A stretch of DNA of 64,000 bases from Haloplanus rubicundus (GTDB taxonomy: Archaea; Halobacteriota; Halobacteria; Halobacteriales; Haloferacaceae), in assembly GCF_003342675.1 (NCBI RefSeq), contig NZ_CP031148.1:1798001-1862000 (forward strand), read 5' to 3'. Below the pieces are notes generated by a model that was given only the letters and a program-made list of their open reading frames with translations, was not told the DNA's origin and ran no database searches. Shown piece by piece: positions 24,096 through 33,269 of the stretch (its first letter is position 1; every line of letters begins with the position of its first letter). A program made the position numbers and the translations under genes.

Positions 24096-25394
24096 CTACG
24101 GTCGGGGGTCGGTCTCGGCGGTTCGGGAGTCCGGATCGGTGTCGGTCGTCCCCCTTCCGACGACGCGGCGCACCGCCGCGACGACGGCCGCCGGGTCGTC
24201 GTCGACGACGCGCCCCCGCGTCCGGAGTCGGGCGTCGAGTCGCCGTCCCGCGGCGCCCGCGAAGTTCCGTTCGTCGATGGGACGGCCGTCGACGACGACG
24301 ACCGGCGCGTCGGCCCCGCGGACGGCGTCGAGGACGGGTCGGTTCCCCGGCGCTACGGTCACGTCGGCGACGACGACGGCGTCCGCCCGGCGGAGTCGGT
24401 CGACGACGCCCCCCCGCGCCTCGTCGTCGACGGGCGCGTACGGCGGGACAGTCACGAGGTCCGCATCTATCGCCCGCGCCGTCTCGGCGTCGGGGTCGTC
24501 CGCACTCACGGCGCCGACGGAGCACTCGAACCCGGCGGCGTCGAGGCGGTGAAGCAGCGGCGTCGCGGCCCCGCCGCCGCCCACGACGTGGACGCGCCCG
24601 TCCGCGGCATCGGGGTCGTCCACGAACGCCGTCACCGATACCGATCCGGTCACCGGGTGGTCGGTGACCGTCGCCCGCGCGCCGAACGCTGCCTCGACGG
24701 TCGCGCCGGTGAGCACCGACGCCGGCGGTCCGGCCGCCTGCACCCGCCCGTCGTAGAGGAGGCGGAGTTCGTCGCAGTACCGCGCCGCGAGGTCGAGGTC
24801 GTGGATGGCCGCGACGACGGTTCGGCCCTCAGCGACGAGTTCGGACACGATGTCGAGCGTCCGGACCTGATGGTTCACGTCGAGGTCGGAGGTGGGTTCG
24901 TCGAGCAGGAGGACGGGCGTGTCCTGTGCGAGCGCCCGCGCGAGGAAGACCCGCTGTCGTTCGCCGCCGCTCACCTCCGTCACGGGGCGGTCCGCGAGGT
25001 TCGCGATGGCCGCGCGCTCCATCGCCGCGTCGACGGCCTCCCGGTCCGCCGTCGTCCGGGTGCCGAACCGGCCGATGTGGGGCGTTCGCCCCATCGCGAC
25101 GACGTGGCGAACGGGGAACTCGAAGGCGATTGCGGTCGACTGCGGGACGGTCGCGACGAGCTGGCTCGTCGCCCGCGAGCCGAGGGCCGCCACGTCCTCG
25201 CCCGCGACGTGGACCGCCCCCCGATCCGGGGCGAGCGCGCCGTTGATCGTCCGAAGCAGCGTCGTCTTGCCGGTGCCGTTCGGACCGACGAGGCCGACGA
25301 ACTGCCCCTCGTCGACGCTCGTCGACACCGCATCGAGGACGGTCACGCCGCCGAGGGAGACGGAGACGCCGTCGACGTCGATGGCGGGCGTCAC
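24096..25394 (-). CDS. btuD: Cobalamin/haem-type ABC transporter ATPase with extra C-terminal domain
   Basis: 432 residues. The ATPase (1-250) has Walker [11 protein letters not shown], the signature [10 protein letters not shown], Walker B V-L-L-L-D-E-P and the switch histidine in A-I-H-D-L. It belongs to the FecE/BtuD/HmuV group that powers import of cobalamin, haem or siderophores. About 180 further residues (from about 255) form a separate alpha/beta domain ([14 protein letters not shown], then [13 protein letters not shown]) absent from bacterial BtuD. ATGA overlap with the permease gene upstream. No substrate-binding protein gene lies in the window. Confidence 0.88.
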   Translation of the reverse strand: MTPAIDVDGVSVSLGGVTVLDAVSTSVDEGQFVGLVGPNGTGKTTLLRTINGALAPDRGAVHVAGEDVAALGSRATSQLVATVPQSTAIAFEFPVRHVVAMGRTPHIGRFGTRTTADREAVDAAMERAAIANLADRPVTEVSGGERQRVFLARALAQDTPVLLLDEPTSDLDVNHQVRTLDIVSELVAEGRTVVAAIHDLDLAARYCDELRLLYDGRVQAAGPPASVLTGATVEAAFGARATVTDHPVTGSVSVTAFVDDPDAADGRVHVVGGGGAATPLLHRLDAAGFECSVGAVSADDPDAETARAIDADLVTVPPYAPVDDEARGGVVDRLRRADAVVVADVTVAPGNRPVLDAVRGADAPVVVVDGRPIDERNFAGAAGRRLDARLRTRGRVVDDDPAAVVAAVRRVVGRGTTDTDPDSRTAETDPRP

Positions 25395-26401
25395 GGCGTC
25401 CGCACCTCCCGCTTGCGGAGCAGGTAGAGGAAGAAGGGAGCCCCGACCGCGGCGGTGACGATGCCCACCGGGAGTTCGGCGGGGCCGGCGCGCGCGACGG
25501 TGTCGGTCGCCACGAGGAACGCGGCGCCGGCGAGCGCGCTCGTCGGGAGGAGAATCCGGTGGTCCGGGCCGACGAGCAGGCGCATGATGTGGGGCACGAC
25601 GAGGCCGACGAAGCCGATGACGCCCGCGACGGCCACCGCCGCAGCGGTGAGGAGGCTCGACACCGCGAGCAGAAGGCGTTTACTCCGCTCTACCTCGATG
25701 CCGAGCGACCCCGCGTCCTCCTCGCCGAGGAGGAGGACGTTCAGGTCGCGCGCGTACACGAGGAGGCCGAAAAAGCAGGGGACGACGACGGCGGCGGCGA
25801 CGCCGGCCTCGGTCCACGTGCTGTGCTGGAGGTGGCCCATCAGCCAGTAGATTGCCTCGCGCAGGTCTCGCCCAGCGCTGACGAGCATGAAGGAGACGAC
25901 GGCGCCGAGGAAGGTCTGGACGGCCACGCCGGCGAGCAGGAGCGTCCCCACGGGCGTCCGCCCGCCCTCCGACGCGAGGCCGTAGACGCCGAAGGCGGCG
26001 AGCAGGGCGCCGACGAACGCGGCGACGGGAAGCGCGACGGGGACGGCGACCGGCGCGACGATGGCCGCCACTGCCCCCGTCGCCGCGCCCGCGGAGACGC
26101 CGACGATGGAGGGGTCGGCCATCGGGTTCCGGAAGAAGCCCTGCATCACCGTCCCCGCCGCCGCGAGGGCGAAGCCGACGATGGCGCCGAGGACGATGCG
26201 AGGGAGCCGGATCGACATGACGATGGTCCGGTGGCTCTCCGGCGCCGCGGCCGTGCCGCCGAGCAGTGCCGCGAGCGCAATGTCGGCGACGCTCCGGACC
26301 CCGATTGCGACCGGGCCAATCGTCGCGCTGACGAGCGTCACGGCGACGAGCGCTCCGAGTAGCCCGACGACCCACGCGCCCGTCCGGACGCTCGTGTACA
26401 T
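25391..26401 (-). CDS. btuC: Cobalamin/haem-type ABC transporter permease
   Basis: 336 residues from the ATG at 26401, favoured over upstream codons because a minus-strand TATA-like aaatactta lies about 27-30 nt before it. Nine to ten hydrophobic helices of the FecCD/BtuC type, with the family motifs [13 protein letters not shown][18 protein letters not shown] and [12 protein letters not shown] (coupling helix). It forms the membrane channel with the ATPase encoded next. The typical substrate is cobalamin in haloarchaea, but haem or a siderophore is possible. Confidence 0.92.
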   Translation of the reverse strand: MYTSVRTGAWVVGLLGALVAVTLVSATIGPVAIGVRSVADIALAALLGGTAAAPESHRTIVMSIRLPRIVLGAIVGFALAAAGTVMQGFFRNPMADPSIVGVSAGAATGAVAAIVAPVAVPVALPVAAFVGALLAAFGVYGLASEGGRTPVGTLLLAGVAVQTFLGAVVSFMLVSAGRDLREAIYWLMGHLQHSTWTEAGVAAAVVVPCFFGLLVYARDLNVLLLGEEDAGSLGIEVERSKRLLLAVSSLLTAAAVAVAGVIGFVGLVVPHIMRLLVGPDHRILLPTSALAGAAFLVATDTVARAGPAELPVGIVTAAVGAPFFLYLLRKREVRTP

Positions 26402-26510
26402 CACTTTACAGCCGCGCTTGCAGTAGGTAAGTATTTGTTGCATGCGTGGTCCGCGCCGCCGGCGCGTCGCCATCCAAAACCGTATTACGCCCGGCCCGCC
26501 GCGTAACCGT

Positions 26511-26789
26511 ATGGTGGAGAACGTCATCTGGCCCGCCTATCTCGACGCGTCGAAGACGCGCGCCGAGGGGCGGCGCGTCCCCCGCGATCAGGCGGTCGAC
26601 GACCCGACGGTCGACGAGATCGCCGAGGCCGTTCAGCAGGTCGGCTACGACGCGGTCATCGAACGCGACAAGACCTACTCCCGGGAGTTCGACCCTCGCG
26701 GGCGCGTCCTGGTGCAGGGGGCCGACGACGCGACGAAAAACGACCTCGTGCAGGCCATCGCGGCCTACGTGGGTATCCTCCGCGAGTGA
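26511..26789 (+). CDS. srp19: Signal recognition particle 19-kDa protein
   Basis: 92 residues, the normal archaeal length. The opening [17 protein letters not shown] and the C-terminal region [13 protein letters not shown] match SRP19, which binds the tips of helices 6 and 8 of 7S RNA and lets SRP54 join the particle that targets nascent membrane proteins. The TATA-like cgtattac at 26481-26488 sits about 26 nt before the ATG, so the mRNA is probably leaderless. gar1 follows after a structured 82-nt spacer. Confidence 0.95.
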   Translation: MVENVIWPAYLDASKTRAEGRRVPRDQAVDDPTVDEIAEAVQQVGYDAVIERDKTYSREFDPRGRVLVQGADDATKNDLVQAIAAYVGILRE

Positions 26790-26793
26790 TAAT

Positions 26794-26852
26794 GGGCGTC
26801 GTCAGTCAGTACCGGCGGGTCGCCGAATCGAGCTGGCGACCCGCCGATGCCC
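26794..26852 (+). promoter_or_regulatory. Strong stem-loop between srp19 and gar1
   Basis: A perfect 11-bp stem, ggcgggtcgcc (26814-26824) with ggcgacccgcc (26835-26845), has a 10-nt loop. Outer segments gggcgtc (26794-26800) and gatgccc (26846-26852) pair with one G-U, leaving a 13-nt bulge on the 5-prime side only. No separate TATA box precedes gar1, so this may be a processing or translation-control element, or an RNA in its own right. Confidence 0.55.
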
Positions 26853-26871
26853 AGTTACGAGGGCCAGTATA

Positions 26872-27102
26872 ATGCGCCGCCTCGGCACCGTCACCCGAAC
26901 CGCGGGGGGGTTGGCCATCGTCCGCTGTGACGATGGCGACGGCGTTCCCGACATCGGCACGGGCGCCCTCGACGAATCGCTCTCCGACGTGGGCCGCGTC
27001 GTCGACGTGTTCGGCCCCGTCTCCCGCCCGTATCTCGCCGTCTCGCCCGCGGCCCGCGTCCGCCTGCCGGACCTCCTCGGGACGACGCTGTACGCCCGCT
27101 GA
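26872..27102 (+). CDS. gar1: H/ACA ribonucleoprotein subunit Gar1
   Basis: 76 residues. The beta-barrel shows R-R-L-G-T-V-T-R-T-A, G-R-V-V-D-V-F-G-P-V-S-R-P-Y-L-A-V-S-P, the conserved core of archaeal Gar1. It lacks the Gly-Arg tails of the eukaryotic protein, as expected. Gar1 binds Cbf5 and promotes substrate release in RNA-guided pseudouridylation of rRNA. The srp19-gar1 pairing is common in haloarchaea, and here the two are probably transcribed together across the stem-loop spacer. Confidence 0.93.
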   Translation: MRRLGTVTRTAGGLAIVRCDDGDGVPDIGTGALDESLSDVGRVVDVFGPVSRPYLAVSPAARVRLPDLLGTTLYAR

Positions 27103-27151
27103 TGGAGCGGAAGTCACAACCTCCAAACCGACCCCCACCTAACCGAGGGAC

Positions 27152-28192
27152 ATGAACGCGCGCGAGGTTCGCGGCGCCGCCGTCGCCGCGGTGCTCTTCT
27201 TGCTCGTCCAGGTCGGTGCGCTCGCGATGGTCGGTCCCTTCGAGACGGCGGGCTATCAGGCCGTCGAGGACCCCTCCGACCCGACCAACAGCCTCGTCTA
27301 CATCGCCGCCATCCTCGTCGCCACGGCGCTGATGCTCGCGGCCTTCAAGTACGCCTTCGAGCGGGCGGTCAAGGCCGTCGTCCTGCTCTCCAGCGCCCTC
27401 GTCTCGTGGTACGTCTTCGCCGTCGTCACGCCGCCACTCGTCACCGTCGGCCCGGTCAACGTCGTCGCCGTCGCGCTCTCTATCGGCGTCGCGCTCGCCC
27501 TCCTGATCTACCCCGAGTGGTACGTCGTCGACGCCGCGGGGGTGGTGATGGGCATCGGCGCCGGCGCCCTCTTCGGCATCAGTTTCGGTCTCCTCCCCGC
27601 CATCCTCCTCCTCTCGGTGCTCGCCGTCTACGACGCCATCAGCGTCTACGGCACCCGTCACATGCTCAGCCTCGCGGAGGGCGTGATGGAACTGCGCATC
27701 CCCGTCATCCTCGTCGTTCCGCTCTCCCTTTCGTACTCCCTCCTCGCCGACGACTTCTCGGGCGCGAACGAGGTCCACGAGGACGAGGAGTCGGCGGCGG
27801 TGGCCGACGGGGACGGAGCGCCGGTGGATGACGACGAGGAATCGGCGACAGACGACGAAGCGCCCGGCGACGCGGACGAACCCACCCGCGACGCCTTCTT
27901 CATCGGCCTCGGCGACGCCGTCATGCCGACGGTCATGGTCGCCAGTGGCGCCTTCTTCTCGCCGGCGGCGTCGCTCGGCGTCGCGGGCCTGCCCGCGCTC
28001 AACCTCCCCGCGCTCCTGTCGATGGTCGGCACCTTCCTCGGCCTCGGCATCCTGCTCTGGGCAGTGCTGAAGGGGCGCGCTCACGCCGGGCTTCCGCTGC
28101 TCAACGGCGGGGCCATCGGCGGCTACCTCCTCGGCTCCGTCCTCGCGGGTGTCCCGCTGGTTCGGGCACTCGGGCTGGCCGCGTACCTCTAG
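27152..28192 (+). CDS. Presenilin-type intramembrane aspartyl protease (PSH family)
   Basis: 346 residues with about nine hydrophobic helices. The catalytic aspartates of the presenilin/signal-peptide-peptidase superfamily are visible: Y-D in L-A-V-Y-D-A-I-S-V-Y-G (near residue 159) and G-L-G-D in F-I-G-L-G-D-A-V (near residue 252). A PAL-like segment is G-L-P-L-L-N-G-G near residue 316. An acidic loop of about 60 residues (E-D-E-E-S-A-A-V) separates helices 6 and 7. Archaeal homologues cleave transmembrane substrates; natural substrates in haloarchaea are unknown. Stop codons of this gene and the convergent PUA gene are directly back to back. Confidence 0.9.
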   Translation: MNAREVRGAAVAAVLFLLVQVGALAMVGPFETAGYQAVEDPSDPTNSLVYIAAILVATALMLAAFKYAFERAVKAVVLLSSALVSWYVFAVVTPPLVTVGPVNVVAVALSIGVALALLIYPEWYVVDAAGVVMGIGAGALFGISFGLLPAILLLSVLAVYDAISVYGTRHMLSLAEGVMELRIPVILVVPLSLSYSLLADDFSGANEVHEDEESAAVADGDGAPVDDDEESATDDEAPGDADEPTRDAFFIGLGDAVMPTVMVASGAFFSPAASLGVAGLPALNLPALLSMVGTFLGLGILLWAVLKGRAHAGLPLLNGGAIGGYLLGSVLAGVPLVRALGLAAYL

Positions 28193-28669
28193 CTACTCGG
28201 CGCCGGCGCCCGCCCGCACCTTCACCGCCATCCCCGTCTCGAAGTCGCGCATCGCGTCGGCGGCGAGTTCCGCCCGCCCGACCGCCAACACGTCGCCGTC
28301 CCCGTCGACGACGGCCACCTCGTCGCTCGGCCGGACGTCGTCGTCGACGCCCCGGACGAACTTCGCGAAGGCGTTCTTGCCGTCGCGGACGAAGGGTTCG
28401 CTCTCCGATCCGACGACGACGCGGGCCGCGGGTGCCGGGAGCGCCGCGACGAGTCGGCGACCACCCTCGATACCGAGGGTGAAGCGTCCGTCGACCCCGT
28501 AGGAGACGATCCGGTCCCCTTCGGCGCGGACCTGTCGTGGCCGCCCGCCGGTCGAGTGGGTCACGTCGAGGGTCTCGTCGGGAGGAAAGAGCGCCGCGCC
28601 CGCGCCGGCGCCGAACTGGTAGTCGGCGACCGTCCGCAGTCGGGCGAGTTCGGTGTCGGACTGACTCAT
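28193..28669 (-). CDS. PUA-domain RNA-binding protein
   Basis: 158 residues from the ATG at 28669. The C-terminal half is a PUA domain: F-V-R-D-G-K-N-A-F-A-K-F-V, then D-E-V-A-V-V-D-G-D-G-D-V-L-A-V-G-R-A-E-L. The N-terminal half (L-R-T-V-A-D-Y-Q-F-G-A-G-A-G, then V-T-H-S-T-G-G-R-P-R-Q-V) matches the pre-PUA region of archaeal relatives of archaeosine tRNA-guanine transglycosylase, so a tRNA- or rRNA-related role is likely. No catalytic site is evident. Confidence 0.85.
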   Translation of the reverse strand: MSQSDTELARLRTVADYQFGAGAGAALFPPDETLDVTHSTGGRPRQVRAEGDRIVSYGVDGRFTLGIEGGRRLVAALPAPAARVVVGSESEPFVRDGKNAFAKFVRGVDDDVRPSDEVAVVDGDGDVLAVGRAELAADAMRDFETGMAVKVRAGAGAE

Positions 28670-28834
28670 TGGCCCTCCTCGCGGGGCCACGGGCAAAAGC
28701 CTTCTCGGCTGCCGCGGCTCTCCGCCCGCCGCGTGTCCCGACCACCCGTGACTTTACAAATGAGCTTGCAGAATACGGCGTACCGAACGGATTCGGTGTT
28801 CTCCCCCCGGACCGGTCCATCGGACCCGACATCA

Positions 28835-31123
28835 ATGGCGCTACAGTGGACCCCGTACACGCTCGTCCTGTTGCTCGTTGGCGGCCTCCTGACGGCCTTC
28901 GCCGTATCCCTCCGGTATCTCGGTCGCGAGGACGGGATGCCGGGGGCGAAACTGGGTGGCTCCCTGATGCTCGCCGGCGGCGCGTGGGTGTTCTGTTTCG
29001 TCGCGCAGCTGTCGAGCACGACGCTCGCGGCGAAGCTACTCTGGCGCGTCCTCACGACCGCCGCCATCCTGTCGCTGGTGCTCGTCTGGCTGGCGTACGT
29101 CTGCTGGTACACCGCTCGGTCGGAGTGGCTCTCTCGGCGAGCGTTCGGACTCTGCTCGCTCGTCCCCGCGAGCCTGCTGGCCGTCGCGGCGGTCCCCGCT
29201 GCGCGACGCTCCCTGTTCGCCGACGCCGAGTTACTCCGGGTCGGTTCGTTCGTGGTCCTCGACGCCGCGTACGCCCCGCTCTTTTTCGGCTACGTCGTCG
29301 TCGGCTACGCGCTGTTCGCCGCGTCGCTCCTGTTGCTCGTGGCCGCGGCCATCGGATCGCGTGGCATCCTCCGCTGGCAGCTCGCCGTCCTGCTGTCGTT
29401 CGCGATGCTCCCCGGGAGCGCCGTCGTCCTCGACCTGCTCGGCTACGCCCCGACGCCGGGGCTCGACTTCGGGCCGCTGTCCGTCGCGGTGACCGCCGTC
29501 GCTGGCGCGTTCAGCGTCACCCGGTTCGGGTGGCTGGACCTGACCCCCATCGCCAGGGATCAGGTGTTTCGCGCCATCGTCGACGCCGTCGTCGTCGTCG
29601 ACGCGGACGGACGGGTCGTCGACCTCAACCGACAGGCCGAACGGATCGCCGGCACCTCGGCGGCGGCGGCGGTCGGTCGGCGACTCCCCGATCTGATCCC
29701 CGAACTCGCGTCGCCGCTCGACGCCCGCGACGCGACCGACGAGCCGGCGCGCTCGGAGGTGTCGATAGCGACGCCGGACGGCCGGCGGGTGTTCGACCTG
29801 CAGCTCTCGTCGGTCGGAGACGCCGTCGACGACCGGGACGGCTACGCGTTGATCCTCCACGACATCACGACCCGAAAGGCGGCCGAGGAGCGCGTGGAGC
29901 GACGGAACCGGACGGTCGAACGGATGCTGCGGGTCGTCAACGACCTCACTGCGGCCCACACGGTCGAGGCGGTGTTCCAGCGGGCCGTCGAGGGCGGTCA
30001 CGAGATGTTCGGTCCCGACGCCTGTCGGATCGCCGTCGTCGAGGGCGACCGGTTCGTGCCCGTGGCGAGCGCCGGCGACGATCACGACGATCCGTCGCCA
30101 CAGCGGATCGGGTCGGGGTTCGCGGGCACGACGTACCGTTCCGGTGACCCCGTCGTGGTCGACGATCTGACCGACGTGCGCGGCGCCTCCGCCCTCGATA
30201 CGGGATCGTCGCGACCCTACCGGTCGCTGTTGAGCGCCCCCATCGGGGACCACGGCGTCGTACAACTGCTGTCGACCGACTCCGGGGCGTTCGACGAGGA
30301 CGACCGCGAGATGATCGCCCTCTTCACGTCACACGTCGAGACGGCCGTCGACCGCGCCGAGACGGAGGCGGAGCTTCGAGACGAGCGTGACCGACTCGAG
30401 GAGTTCGCGAGCGTCGTCGCCCACGATCTGCGAAATCCACTGACCATCGCCAGCGGACGGCTCGAACTCCTCGCGGACGCCGAGGACGCGCCGAGCGAAC
30501 ACGTCGAGCCCCTCCGGACGGCGCTCGACCGCATGGAGTCGATCATCACCGACATCCTCAGGCTCGCTCGGCAGGGCGACGCCATCGGGGAGGTGGAGAC
30601 GGTCGACCTGTCGGCCTGCGTCGACGACGCGTGGCGGAGCGTGGACACCGACGCGGCCCGCCTGCGACGCGCCGACGACCTCGGCACCGTTCGGGCGGAT
30701 CGCGGCCGACTCCAGCAACTGTTCGAGAATCTGTTTCGGAATTGCGTGGAACATGGTTCCACGAACAACCGGCGCGAAAGCGCCGGTGATACTGTGGAGC
30801 ACGGCTCCACTGAAAGCCGGCCGAAGTCCGGCGATAGCGTCGACCACGGCTCGACCGCGTCCCACTCGGACGACGCCGCCCCCTCGGTCACCGTTCGGGT
30901 CGGCCCCCTCGACCGGGCGACGGGGTTCTACGTCGCCGACGACGGCCCCGGGATCCCGCCCGACCGACGCGACCACGTCTTCGAGTACGGACACTCCTCG
31001 ACCGCCGACGGCACCGGCATCGGATTGGCCGTCGTCGAACGGATCGTACGCGCCCACGGCTGGGAGATCACGGTCGGGGAGTCCGCCGACGGCGGCGCGC
31101 GCTTCGACGTGGTCGTCGAGTGA
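28835..31123 (+). CDS. Hybrid-input sensor kinase: 7TM-PAS-GAF-HisKA-HATPase
   Basis: 762 residues from the ATG at 28835 (M-A-L-Q-W-T-P-Y), just before the first helix. Domain order: seven membrane helices of the HisKA_7TM type (1-220), a PAS domain (about 240-350, V-F-R-A-I-V-D-A-V-V-V-V-D-A-D-G), a GAF domain (about 365-505), HisKA with V-V-A-H-D-L-R-N-P-L (H near 529) and HATPase_c with an N box followed by D-D-G-P-G-I. Between the N box and G1 lies an expansion of about 40 residues containing V-E-H-G-S-T twice and V-D-H-G-S-T once, encoded by hairpins. No cognate regulator adjoins; the stimulus is unknown. Confidence 0.9.
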   Translation: MALQWTPYTLVLLLVGGLLTAFAVSLRYLGREDGMPGAKLGGSLMLAGGAWVFCFVAQLSSTTLAAKLLWRVLTTAAILSLVLVWLAYVCWYTARSEWLSRRAFGLCSLVPASLLAVAAVPAARRSLFADAELLRVGSFVVLDAAYAPLFFGYVVVGYALFAASLLLLVAAAIGSRGILRWQLAVLLSFAMLPGSAVVLDLLGYAPTPGLDFGPLSVAVTAVAGAFSVTRFGWLDLTPIARDQVFRAIVDAVVVVDADGRVVDLNRQAERIAGTSAAAAVGRRLPDLIPELASPLDARDATDEPARSEVSIATPDGRRVFDLQLSSVGDAVDDRDGYALILHDITTRKAAEERVERRNRTVERMLRVVNDLTAAHTVEAVFQRAVEGGHEMFGPDACRIAVVEGDRFVPVASAGDDHDDPSPQRIGSGFAGTTYRSGDPVVVDDLTDVRGASALDTGSSRPYRSLLSAPIGDHGVVQLLSTDSGAFDEDDREMIALFTSHVETAVDRAETEAELRDERDRLEEFASVVAHDLRNPLTIASGRLELLADAEDAPSEHVEPLRTALDRMESIITDILRLARQGDAIGEVETVDLSACVDDAWRSVDTDAARLRRADDLGTVRADRGRLQQLFENLFRNCVEHGSTNNRRESAGDTVEHGSTESRPKSGDSVDHGSTASHSDDAAPSVTVRVGPLDRATGFYVADDGPGIPPDRRDHVFEYGHSSTADGTGIGLAVVERIVRAHGWEITVGESADGGARFDVVVE
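30746..30855. repeat. Array of alternating hairpins inside a histidine kinase gene
   Basis: Five hairpins alternate in two types. Type 1: gtggaac-atg-gttccac (30746-30762), gtggagc-acg-gctccac (30794-30810) and the weaker gtcga...tcgac (30839-30855). Type 2: ccggcgc-gaaa-gcgccgg (30769-30786) and gccgg...ccggc (30816-30832). Base pairs change in a compensated way between the type 1 copies while the encoded V-E/D-H-G-S-T is retained. Confidence 0.8.
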
Positions 31124-31171
31124 GCGCCCGGGAGCGCAACCCTTAGCACCCGACCGACCGGACGGGAGGGC

Positions 31172-32014
31172 ATGGCACACGAACTCGGCGAGAGCGACTG
31201 GGGGGACTGGCTCCCGACGGCCGTCGCCGACGCCGACCCCGACGGCGTCGCGATCTGGTATCTGGGGTGTAACGGCTTCGTGTTGAAAGGCAGCGACGGC
31301 ACGACGCTCTTTATCGACCCCTACTGCGGGCTCGGTGACCCGCCGCGGACGGTGCGGATGATCCCCGTCCCGTTCGACCCCACGGACGTGCGCGAGGCGG
31401 ACGCGATCCTCGCGACGCACGAACACTCCGATCACGTCCACGGGCCGACGCAGGCGCCGATCCTCGCGTCGACCGGCGCCGACTACTACGCCCCCGACGC
31501 CAGCATGGCGACCGTCGAGGGAGGGGGCTGGATCGACGACTGGAGCGTCGTCGCCGAACAGTTCGTCACCGTCACCGAGGACGAGACGTTCGAGGTGGGC
31601 GAGTTCACGATCACCGTCGTCGCCGTGAACGACCCCGACGCCGACCATCCGGTCGGCTACGTGATCGAACACGACGCCGGCACCGTCTTCCACGGCGGCG
31701 ACACCCGTCCCGCGGACTCCTTCCGCTCCCTCGCCAACCGCTTCGACATCGACCTCGGCGTCCTCGCGTTCGGATCGGCCGGCCGCATCCCGGACAAGGA
31801 GACTCGGGAACCCAAACGGACGCAGTGGTACGCCGACGAGAACGGGGTGGTCCGCGCGGCCAACGCGCTCGAACTGGATCGCCTCGTGCCGAGTCACTGG
31901 GACATGTGGAAGGGCTTGACCGCCGATCCGACCGTCCTCCATCACCACGCGCGGAGCTTCGACTACCCGGAGCGACTGGAGGTCGTCGAGATCGGGGATC
32001 GGATCGACCTGTAG
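31172..32014 (+). CDS. Metallo-beta-lactamase-fold hydrolase (UlaG-like)
   Basis: 280 residues. The metal-binding motif T-H-E-H-S-D-H-V-H-G (HxHxDH) lies near residues 85-94, with further ligands in F-H-G-G-D-T-R (about 173) and P-S-H-W-D-M-W (about 249). The overall layout (Y-L-G-C-N-G-F-V-L-K, L-F-I-D-P-Y-C-G) matches UlaG-type lactonases such as L-ascorbate-6-phosphate lactonase, although haloarchaea are not known to use that pathway. Other phosphodiester or lactone substrates are equally possible. It is soluble, and stands alone between kinase genes. Confidence 0.85.
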   Translation: MAHELGESDWGDWLPTAVADADPDGVAIWYLGCNGFVLKGSDGTTLFIDPYCGLGDPPRTVRMIPVPFDPTDVREADAILATHEHSDHVHGPTQAPILASTGADYYAPDASMATVEGGGWIDDWSVVAEQFVTVTEDETFEVGEFTITVVAVNDPDADHPVGYVIEHDAGTVFHGGDTRPADSFRSLANRFDIDLGVLAFGSAGRIPDKETREPKRTQWYADENGVVRAANALELDRLVPSHWDMWKGLTADPTVLHHHARSFDYPERLEVVEIGDRIDL

Positions 32015-32018
32015 GCCA

Positions 32019-33269
32019 TCAGCGATCGGTGACTGTCGGTTCGTCTCGGTCGTTGGCCGTGGACGGAGCGACGTCCGAAACCGCATCGTGTCTCGACTCG
32101 TCGTGTAGCCGATCCGTGGCGCTCGCCGTCGTTGACGGCAGGTGGACTTCGACGACGCTTCCCCGGGGGCTGTTCTGATCGAACGTGAGACGGCCGTTCG
32201 AGGCGTCGACAGTCCAGTGAACGAACCAGAGACCGAGGCCGCTCGAGTGCCGAAGCTCCGTCTCGTGGCCGCGTTCGAGCACGTCCAGTTCGTGTTCGGG
32301 GATTCCCGGACCGTTGTCACGAACTTCGATCGTCACGGCGTCGCGCTCTCCGCCGTCACACTCCGGCGATCGGACGGTGATGGCGAGATGAGGCCTCGGC
32401 GCGTCGTTGTGTTCGACGGCGTTGGTCAGAAGTTCGTCGATCGCTTCCTCGATCAGCGGGGTGCTGCGAACTTCGACCGACTCGGGAATCGTCGTCTCGA
32501 CGGTGACGCCCTCGCCGGCGAGTGTCGACGCCTTCGTCCGGAGCGGCGGACCGATATCGATCGGTCTCGTGGTGGCCGCCTCTTCGTCCAGTAACCACTC
32601 GAATCGACGGGCACAGTCGCTCATCTCCTGTAGCTCACGTGCCTTCTCGTCGATCCGCGCCATCGCCTGCCTGCGGTCGATTCGCCCCCCCTTGATGTGG
32701 CTCGCGTATCCGAGGATCACGTTGACGGCGTTGCGAATGTCGTGGCGGAAGACGCGATTGAGGATCGTAAGCCGGCTGCTCAACTGCCGAGTTCGTTCGT
32801 GCTCCGCGTGCAGGTCACGCTCCCTTCGGCGTCGTTCTCCGTCGTACGACCCGATGAGCGCGCCCAAAAGGGCGCCGACCGTCGCGTGGCTGGTCAGAAC
32901 GAAGGGAACGTCCGTCATCACGACGCCGTTGACCCGCTGATAGGTGATCGAGACGACGCCCACCGCGACGATGACGACGGCGCCGATGACACACCAGATT
33001 CCGATGCGAGCGGCGATGTCCGCTTCCTTGCGCCGGTGGATTCTGACCATCGTCATCAACAGCATCATCGAGAGGCCCATCGGAATGAGGGTTCCGAGTA
33101 GCCGCGTGTAGAGCCCTTCCGACTGCATCAACAGATGCAGGGTATGGAGGCCGAGCGAGGTAGCGCCGATCCCACCGACGACACCGAGTGACGCAACGTA
33201 GCTGCACGAGGGCAGATCGACTTCCTGCAGGGTATCGAACCACTCCACGAACGTCCGGCTCTCGATCAT
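32019..33269 (-). CDS. Membrane histidine kinase, third gene of a two-component operon
   Basis: 416 residues. Its ATG (33269) overlaps the stop of the PAS kinase as ATGA, so the two are translated together. About four hydrophobic helices occupy residues 20-145, then a coiled segment, an H-box F-R-H-D-I-R-N-A-V-N-V-I-L-G-Y (H near residue 175) and HATPase_c with L-L-T-N-A-V-E-H-N (N box), D-N-G-P-G-I (G1) and G-L-G-L-W-F-V (G2). The C-terminal 40 residues are polar and disordered. The sensor domain has no recognised family. The operon also holds a HalX regulator and the PAS kinase, so this may be a second input to the same regulator. Confidence 0.88.
   Translation of the reverse strand: MIESRTFVEWFDTLQEVDLPSCSYVASLGVVGGIGATSLGLHTLHLLMQSEGLYTRLLGTLIPMGLSMMLLMTMVRIHRRKEADIAARIGIWCVIGAVVIVAVGVVSITYQRVNGVVMTDVPFVLTSHATVGALLGALIGSYDGERRRRERDLHAEHERTRQLSSRLTILNRVFRHDIRNAVNVILGYASHIKGGRIDRRQAMARIDEKARELQEMSDCARRFEWLLDEEAATTRPIDIGPPLRTKASTLAGEGVTVETTIPESVEVRSTPLIEEAIDELLTNAVEHNDAPRPHLAITVRSPECDGGERDAVTIEVRDNGPGIPEHELDVLERGHETELRHSSGLGLWFVHWTVDASNGRLTFDQNSPRGSVVEVHLPSTTASATDRLHDESRHDAVSDVAPSTANDRDEPTVTDR

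Noticed and set aside
26794-26871. H/ACA guide RNA between srp19 and gar1
   Set aside because: Only the 5-prime side of the stem has a bulge, and there is no ACA at the expected distance, so the guide pocket is not supported.
30746-30855. CRISPR-like array
   Set aside because: Repeats are short palindromes, spacers are themselves repeated hairpins, the frame stays open through them, and no cas gene is present.
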